From: Bacteroidota bacterium
GTDB lineage: Bacteria; Bacteroidota; Bacteroidia; Chitinophagales; Chitinophagaceae
Assembly (NCBI GenBank): GCA_018267615.1
Contig: JAFDYD010000033.1
Span: 1,598 to 65,597 of the forward strand
Direction of reading: 5' to 3'
DNA length: 64,000 nt
Positions 60,806-64,000 of this stretch are shown here, piece by piece. Every line of letters starts with the position of its first letter. Positions within the stretch are counted from its first letter, which is position 1. Both the position numbers and the translations under genes were made by a program. The notes beneath the pieces are model-generated. The model did not search any database and had not been told where the DNA came from. It was given only the letters and a program-made list of their open reading frames with translations.

Positions 60806-62557
60806 ATGCTGATCACTCCGCAGAAATATCTTAGGGTTTATCAAAAAATTTATTTTTTCATTACAGCACTATGTTTATCGGCACCTGCAACAGCGCAATA
60901 CACTCGTTATATCGTACAGCTTACAGACAAACAAGCAACGCCCTTTACACTCGATAATCCCGCTGCTTATCTTTCTGCGAGATCCATCGAAAGAAGAAAT
61001 CGGCAACATATCCAAACTGATTCATCCGATCTTCCTATTACGCCTGCGTATCTCGACAGCATTCGTAGCGTACCAAATGTTTCAATACTGAATTATTCAA
61101 AGTGGCTTAACCAGGTGTTGATCCGAACGACTGACCAGCATGCATTATCGAAGATTCAATCTTTTTTATTCACAAAGCAAGTTTCACCAATTGCATTCTC
61201 CGTAAATCAACGGAGAGTAGACACTATAGAAGTAAAACCTGATAAAGCGTTTACACCTCGGCGTTATGATTCTATAACAAGTGAAGCAAAAACCAATATT
61301 GTTACGGGCGCATCGGCAAATCATTTTAATTATGCAGGTTCTTTCCCGCAAATACATATCCATAAGGGTGAATACCTGCACAACCTCGGCTTCCATGGTG
61401 AAGGCATAGTGATAGCAGTATTAGATGGAGGATTTGGTGGATATCTGACAAATCCTGTTTTTGATAGCATCATATCCAACAACCAAATATTGGGCACTTA
61501 TGATTATGTGAATCAAAAGCAATCTGTAAACGAGGAAAATGAACATGGCGCTTACTGCCTCTCGATTATTGCAGCTAATTCACCGGGTGCAATGGTAGGT
61601 TCCGCACCCAAAGCAAAGTTCTGGTTATTCAAAACAGAAGATGTGAAGTCGGAATATCCTGTAGAGGAACAGAATTGGGTGGCGGCCGCAGAATTCGCGG
61701 ACAGCGCTGGTGCGGATATGATTTCAACCTCGCTTGGATATGCATATTTTGATGACCCTTCATTGGATCATTCATACCAGCAACGCGACGGACATACAAC
61801 CCTGATTACACGCGGAGCAAATTTCGCTGTTGCCAAAGGAATGATCGTTACTGCAAGTGCGGGCAATTCAGGAGAAGAAACCGGTGACCACAAATATGTG
61901 GAATCGCCCGGTGATGCAGACAGCGTACTTACTGTTGGTGCAATCGATATATCCGGAATAATCGCTCCGTTTTCAAGCTGGGGACCTAACGCTGCCGGAC
62001 ACACGAAACCAAATGTAGTATCGGTTGGAGTCGGGACCGTCATCGCTTCGCCGAACGGAAACCCCGCAATGGGCAATGGCACTTCTTTTTCAAATCCCAA
62101 TATGGCCGGATTGGTCGCTTGTCTTTGGCAGGCCTTCCCGGAATTTAATAATCATGATATCCTGGCCGCTGTGCAACAAAGCGCAGACAGATATTCCAAC
62201 CCCGATGATCATTATGGTTTTGGTATTCCCAACTTCATAAAAGCATATGATTTTTTAGCAACCAAGAGAGATTTTCTTCACTATATCAGTAATATAGGGG
62301 ATCAATGGATCAGCGCATTTCCAGTTCCATTCAACAATCAATTTACAGTTGTATTCAAACCAGCGGTGAGTGGTCAGGCAAATATCCAATTGATCGATGT
62401 TTTGGGAAGAATCATTGAAACAAAATCGTTACAAGTAACCGCCGGCTTATTCAGTTATGTGCAATTCGATTGTTCTTATTTTTTAAGAAAAGGAGTTTAT
62501 TTTATTCGCTATAATGACGATAATCGAAAAGCCACATTAAAAATAATTAAGGAGTAA
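60806..62557 (+). CDS. Subtilisin-like (S8) protease with a type IX sorting domain
   Basis: The 583-residue protein has a signal peptide ending PATAQ (about 31), then a pro-region with a beta-type inhibitor fold (about 33-180). The S8 domain carries the catalytic triad Asp207 (IAVLDGGFGG), His247 (NEHGAYCLSI) and Ser427 (GNGTSFSNPNMAG), with oxyanion Asn354 in SAGNSG. The C-terminal 80 residues (ISAFPVPFNNQFTVVF, then LRKGVYFIRYN) are a type A sorting domain, so it is exported through the SprA-dependent system. Its targets are unknown. It follows the lipoprotein by 3 nt, and its 3' end overlaps rsmB by 11 nt. Confidence 0.92.
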   Translation: MLITPQKYLRVYQKIYFFITALCLSAPATAQYTRYIVQLTDKQATPFTLDNPAAYLSARSIERRNRQHIQTDSSDLPITPAYLDSIRSVPNVSILNYSKWLNQVLIRTTDQHALSKIQSFLFTKQVSPIAFSVNQRRVDTIEVKPDKAFTPRRYDSITSEAKTNIVTGASANHFNYAGSFPQIHIHKGEYLHNLGFHGEGIVIAVLDGGFGGYLTNPVFDSIISNNQILGTYDYVNQKQSVNEENEHGAYCLSIIAANSPGAMVGSAPKAKFWLFKTEDVKSEYPVEEQNWVAAAEFADSAGADMISTSLGYAYFDDPSLDHSYQQRDGHTTLITRGANFAVAKGMIVTASAGNSGEETGDHKYVESPGDADSVLTVGAIDISGIIAPFSSWGPNAAGHTKPNVVSVGVGTVIASPNGNPAMGNGTSFSNPNMAGLVACLWQAFPEFNNHDILAAVQQSADRYSNPDDHYGFGIPNFIKAYDFLATKRDFLHYISNIGDQWISAFPVPFNNQFTVVFKPAVSGQANIQLIDVLGRIIETKSLQVTAGLFSYVQFDCSYFLRKGVYFIRYNDDNRKATLKIIKE

Positions 62558-63728
62558 AGCGGGCGGCAAACATAGAATCTGCTTTTTGGTCATATCCTTT
62601 CAACAACTCAATTTTTTCTGCGCGGAGATTATATTGGTGTGAAATAAAATCTGCCATCTCTTCATTTTCTTTTTTAAAAACGGAACAAGTGATATATACC
62701 AGCACGCCTCCTTTGCTTAAATAAGGCATGACATTGGCAAGAATCTTTTTTTGTAAAGCCTGGTAACGCTCGATTTCTTTGATGTCAAAAAAATAAAGCG
62801 AGTCAGGATTGCGTGACCAGGTTCCACTACCTGAACACGGAACATCAGCGACAATCAGGTCGAATGATGATTTTTTTATCGGGAGTTCCCCGTACGGATT
62901 TGAAAGATCAGCCGCAAAAGTTTTGTATTTTTTTAATCCGGCATTTTGAAATCGTTTTTTAAGATTTATAAGAATGGATTCTCGTATATCCGACACCGTT
63001 ACATCTGCCTGCGGATACAAATCATGCAACATAATTGATTTGCCACCACTAGCCGCACAGCAATCCCAGGTTTTTATTGAAGATGAAGCCGGGTTCGGCC
63101 CTTGAAAAAAAGATCCGGTTCTCTGCGAATTCAAATCCTGGATAACAGCTTCTTTATCGAGTTGGATGATTTCATCAAGACGGGTTGTATTTGCCAATGA
63201 AAAACAGGTGGAGTTTATTATTTTATATGGAATTGCATGTTGATCAAGTTTTGATCTTACTGCATTTTCATACCCGGGTCGAATACGAATAAAAAGATCA
63301 GGTTGTTGGAGAAATGAAGCGGAATATAAAATTGGATCAACGCCATTACTTAATTGATCTTTCCACGGAAATATATTTTCAGCATAATCCGAAAACGAAG
63401 ATTTATGATCACTGATAAGACTGATTTTTTCTTCAATTGGTAAACCAATTTGTTCGTTCCACGATGGTCTGAAATATTCTAGTATGTCGTTGCACGTTTG
63501 ATTGCATAAAAACAATCCGGTGAGAATACGATCTTTAACAGATAATTTTTTTCCGGCAAACCCGAGGCGATAAAAACAATATACCATCTCACTGGCTTGC
63601 TTCCTGTCCTTTGATCCCATTTGTTTGTGTTGGCGAAAAAAATCTTTTAACCAATTATGCAAAGGCATTTTCCCATTGAAAGTTTCAATGATTTGCGTTG
63701 CATATTTTATCTGGTTGTCGTATTTCAT
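62547..63728 (-). CDS. RsmB/NOP-family rRNA cytosine-C5 methyltransferase
   Basis: The 393-residue protein has a helical N-terminal domain resembling the NusB-like part of RsmB and a C-terminal SAM-dependent Rossmann domain. The SAM motif CCAASGGKSIML is near 230, followed by VADVPCSGSGTWSRNPDSL with the catalytic Pro-Cys pair, and ITCSVFKKENE with the second cysteine (near residue 348). Such enzymes make m5C in rRNA or tRNA. RsmB is the closest known form but the site in this organism is inferred. It is convergent with the protease, with an 11-nt overlap. The long inverted repeat lies upstream. Confidence 0.9.
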   Translation of the reverse strand: MKYDNQIKYATQIIETFNGKMPLHNWLKDFFRQHKQMGSKDRKQASEMVYCFYRLGFAGKKLSVKDRILTGLFLCNQTCNDILEYFRPSWNEQIGLPIEEKISLISDHKSSFSDYAENIFPWKDQLSNGVDPILYSASFLQQPDLFIRIRPGYENAVRSKLDQHAIPYKIINSTCFSLANTTRLDEIIQLDKEAVIQDLNSQRTGSFFQGPNPASSSIKTWDCCAASGGKSIMLHDLYPQADVTVSDIRESILINLKKRFQNAGLKKYKTFAADLSNPYGELPIKKSSFDLIVADVPCSGSGTWSRNPDSLYFFDIKEIERYQALQKKILANVMPYLSKGGVLVYITCSVFKKENEEMADFISHQYNLRAEKIELLKGYDQKADSMFAARFTP

Positions 63729-63743
63729 AAAAGATAAACCGGA

Positions 63744-63979
63744 CCGGGATTTTAAACGGTTTATCTGATTATACTGACCGTCATTTCGAATCCGCCAGCA
63801 GTATCTTAAATTAGAACAAACACTTGGCGGATGAGAAATCCCCAGCTAACTTATCAGCAAAATTCAAAATAAATTAGCTGGGGATTTCTCATCCGCCAAG
63901 TGTTCACGATATTACAAATCGCTGCTGCGGATTCGAAATGACGGTCAGTATAATCAGTTGAATCGTTTAAAATCCTGGT
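63744..63979. repeat. Very long inverted repeat upstream of the RsmB-like gene
   Basis: The left arm (63744-63850) and right arm (63874-63979) pair as reverse complements over about 105 bases with few differences, around a loop of about 23 nt. The inner part holds a perfect stretch of 30 bases or more, including CACTTGGCGGATGAGAAATC. A long DNA cruciform or RNA hairpin can form. No gene lies between it and the window edge. Confidence 0.9.
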
Positions 63980-64000
63980 TAAGACGATGAATACATTTTA

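Noticed and set aside
58..63728. Defence island, prophage or integrated element
   Set aside because: No integrase, transposase, phage or nuclease-defence gene was recognised. The gene content is mostly housekeeping and envelope.

Overview
The window is chromosomal DNA of a member of the phylum Bacteroidota, most likely of the order Chitinophagales (family Chitinophagaceae or close). Evidence: a giant SprA of the type IX secretion system next to ruvA, a PorD/DUF4835 protein, proteins with C-terminal type IX sorting domains, a bamD-rpoZ-coaBC-porD cluster, menaquinone synthesis by the futalosine route, promoters of the Bacteroidota form (TTG or TTTG, 18-20 nt, TAnnTTTG), weak Shine-Dalgarno use and AT-rich intergenic DNA. 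No phage, transposase, CRISPR array, rRNA or tRNA was seen. All genes appear intact.

Layout. 1-18 kb: sprA, ruvA, fabH, a DinB-like protein, a PLP sulfur-amino-acid lyase, a GNAT acetyltransferase, fabD, folE with two tandem 6-pyruvoyl-tetrahydropterin-synthase-like genes, mqnB-mqnD, a photolyase and a class IV aminotransferase. 18-26.5 kb: a signalling island with four LuxR-type response regulators, two membrane-anchored histidine kinases without a visible sensor domain, and three small polytopic membrane proteins of one apparent family. It reads as two tandem copies of a unit: response regulator on the minus strand, long divergent intergenic region, then membrane protein, kinase and regulator on the plus strand. 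Each long intergenic region carries a related RNA-gene candidate of about 115 nt with its own canonical promoter. 26.5-34 kb: CoA-transferase genes with an unknown gene between the subunits, the bamD cluster and an OmpA-family protein. 34-43.6 kb: prenyl synthase, recJ, htpG, rpsF-rpsR-rplI, an RRM RNA-binding protein, an L,D-transpeptidase and a lipid kinase. 43.7-58 kb: exported carbohydrate enzymes (two Gfo/Idh/MocA oxidoreductases, a double DUF1080 protein, an esterase, a sugar isomerase-like lipoprotein, an FAD oxidoreductase, an Ldh-family dehydrogenase) interrupted by lysC and a large glycine-rich type IX cargo protein. 58-64 kb: ssb, mnmA, a lipoprotein, a subtilisin-like protease and an RsmB/NOP methyltransferase.

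How parts fit. SprA and PorD belong to the machinery that exports cargo such as the glycine-rich protein and the protease. The DUF1080, Gfo/Idh and TIM-barrel proteins resemble parts of periplasmic keto-glycoside breakdown. The signalling island looks like a duplicated, little-described sensory system in which the membrane proteins may sense for the kinases.

A second theme is long imperfect inverted repeats between genes (about 7.9, 12.5, 45.1, 59.9 and 63.8 kb). One has 70-bp arms that include the last codons of both convergent neighbours.
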